A stretch of 64,000 nucleotides of DNA from Osedax frankpressi (taxonomy: Eukaryota > Annelida > Polychaeta > Sabellida > Siboglinidae), in contig OZ038315.1 of assembly GCA_964035775.1 (NCBI GenBank), positions 19,091,274 through 19,155,273 on the forward strand. Direction: 5' to 3'. The notes under the pieces were generated by a model. That model had not been told where the DNA came from, ran no database searches, and worked only from the letters and a program-made list of their open reading frames with translations. Position 1 is the stretch's first letter; every line of letters begins with the position of its first letter. Shown here in pieces: positions 63,058-64,000 of the stretch. A program made the translations under genes and the position numbers.

Positions 63058-64000
63058 GTCAGTTGTTGTGGTCAGCAAACCGTCAACATGTTGTTTGTTA
63101 ACATACAATTGAAAACATAAAAATCTAGAATTCTAAATTAATCCCATAAATATTTAGACAATTTTATTAAAATTAAAAATTGTTACTTCCATAACATCTT
63201 TAAATGCAATTTCTATAACTAGTTGTAATTTTATATTTGAATTCCTATTTAAAATTATAATATTTGTAATAATAAATTAAGTCTATTTCATAAATGTATG
63301 TTGATAAAAATTATATATATAATAACACAACATATTTTTCTATTGTATTTATTATTAATAATTTATTATTAATGTATCAAATTCAAAATATAAATAAATA
63401 TTATTTTAATTTATAGTTAACCGATTACGGCCCATCGTCTAAAATCATTGCGCCTAAAAAATGCCCGAATCGTCTAATCATCGAATAAAAAATAAAAATT
63501 TATTATAATTTAATGTTATAATTTATATCTAATGTTAATTAAATGAATCTAGAAAAATATATATAGCAAATTTATAATTTTTTTTGAAATTTAATAATTT
63601 TAATTATAAGGATTTCAAATAATATCCATTCAATCATTATTACTGAGCTAACACAGTTTTTATTAGGTATCTAATTTTTAAAATATGATAAAAGTTATAA
63701 ACATGATTTATTAAAACTCATATATAATCCAAGAATAATATGCAATAATAAATAAATCTTTATAAACATCAATTATAAATAAAAACGCAAATTTTTCAAT
63801 TCTTAAATATAAATAAATTATATACTCATTTAAAATTGATTTTAAAAATATTAATTTAAATAATCAACTAAATAATAAATTATTTAAATAAAATAAAAAT
63901 ATGTAGTAATATTTAAATCACAAAGGATAGCTTGTGATATTGTTGTGTGCAATTTGGCAAATATCATTGACTGCGAGGTTATTTCAATTTTCAAAAACTA
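63058..64000. other. Fumarase intron 8 and right end of window
   Basis: AT-rich intron sequence after the GTCAGT donor of exon 8. A short segment at 63418-63486 is in phase, follows an ATTTATAG acceptor and ends LIIE-stop, but does not resemble the fumarase C-terminus. The expected motif after SADRQ was not found before the window ends. Confidence 0.5.

Noticed and set aside
61597-63120. 507-codon Thr/His/Pro/Tyr open frame on the plus strand
   Set aside because: It is the (ACACCCTAC)n array read through into the genuine fumarase exon 8. The true exon begins at 62867 and homology starts only there.

Overview
This is nuclear DNA from an AT-rich animal. Noncoding DNA is far above 70% A+T by eye, while exons are clearly richer in G+C. 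I read six spliced genes by translating exons on both strands, requiring GT-AG (once AT-AC) borders and continuous reading phase. SMARCE1, ADAM10, GEMIN8, NUP42 and a CNBD2-like gene together point to a metazoan (or very close holozoan). I cannot fix the phylum. The sixth gene is a class I (iron-sulfur) fumarase, a type mammals and insects lack; I recall it from some invertebrates such as schistosomes, which should be checked.

Layout: 1-820 is the end of a 128-bp satellite. 821-4208 is AT-rich intergenic DNA. 4209-15153 (minus) is a 17-exon CNBD2-like gene of 557 codons. 15154-18546 is intergenic with a GC-rich island. 18547-29103 (minus) is ADAM10, 17 exons found, signal-peptide exon not placed. 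29104-34542 is intergenic with a 1.5-kb inverted-repeat element. 34543-35538 (plus) is GEMIN8, 5' end unresolved. 37020-43590 (minus) is SMARCE1, 13 exons. 47150-50483 (minus) is NUP42 with an Asn-rich FG domain. 50484-54453 holds a second copy of the inverted-repeat element. 54454-63057 (plus) is the fumarase, eight exons, with its C-terminal part beyond the window.

The genes do not form a pathway: they act in cyclic-nucleotide sensing (CNBD2-like), ectodomain shedding such as Notch (ADAM10), SMN-complex snRNP assembly (GEMIN8), SWI/SNF chromatin remodelling (SMARCE1), mRNA export (NUP42) and the TCA cycle (fumarase). ADAM10/GEMIN8 and NUP42/fumarase are divergent pairs; GEMIN8/SMARCE1 are convergent.

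Two things stand out. First, ADAM10 contains a textbook U12-type AT-AC intron (20945-21500), without which the frame breaks. Second, the introns are loaded with unrelated tandem arrays (6-, 12-, 13-, 22-, 25-, 29-, 40- and 46-bp units), five in the fumarase gene alone, some of them lying right against splice acceptors. Almost all long open frames outside the exons are by-products of these arrays. I noticed no tRNA, rRNA, reverse transcriptase, transposase or CRISPR, but I did not scan systematically for small RNAs.
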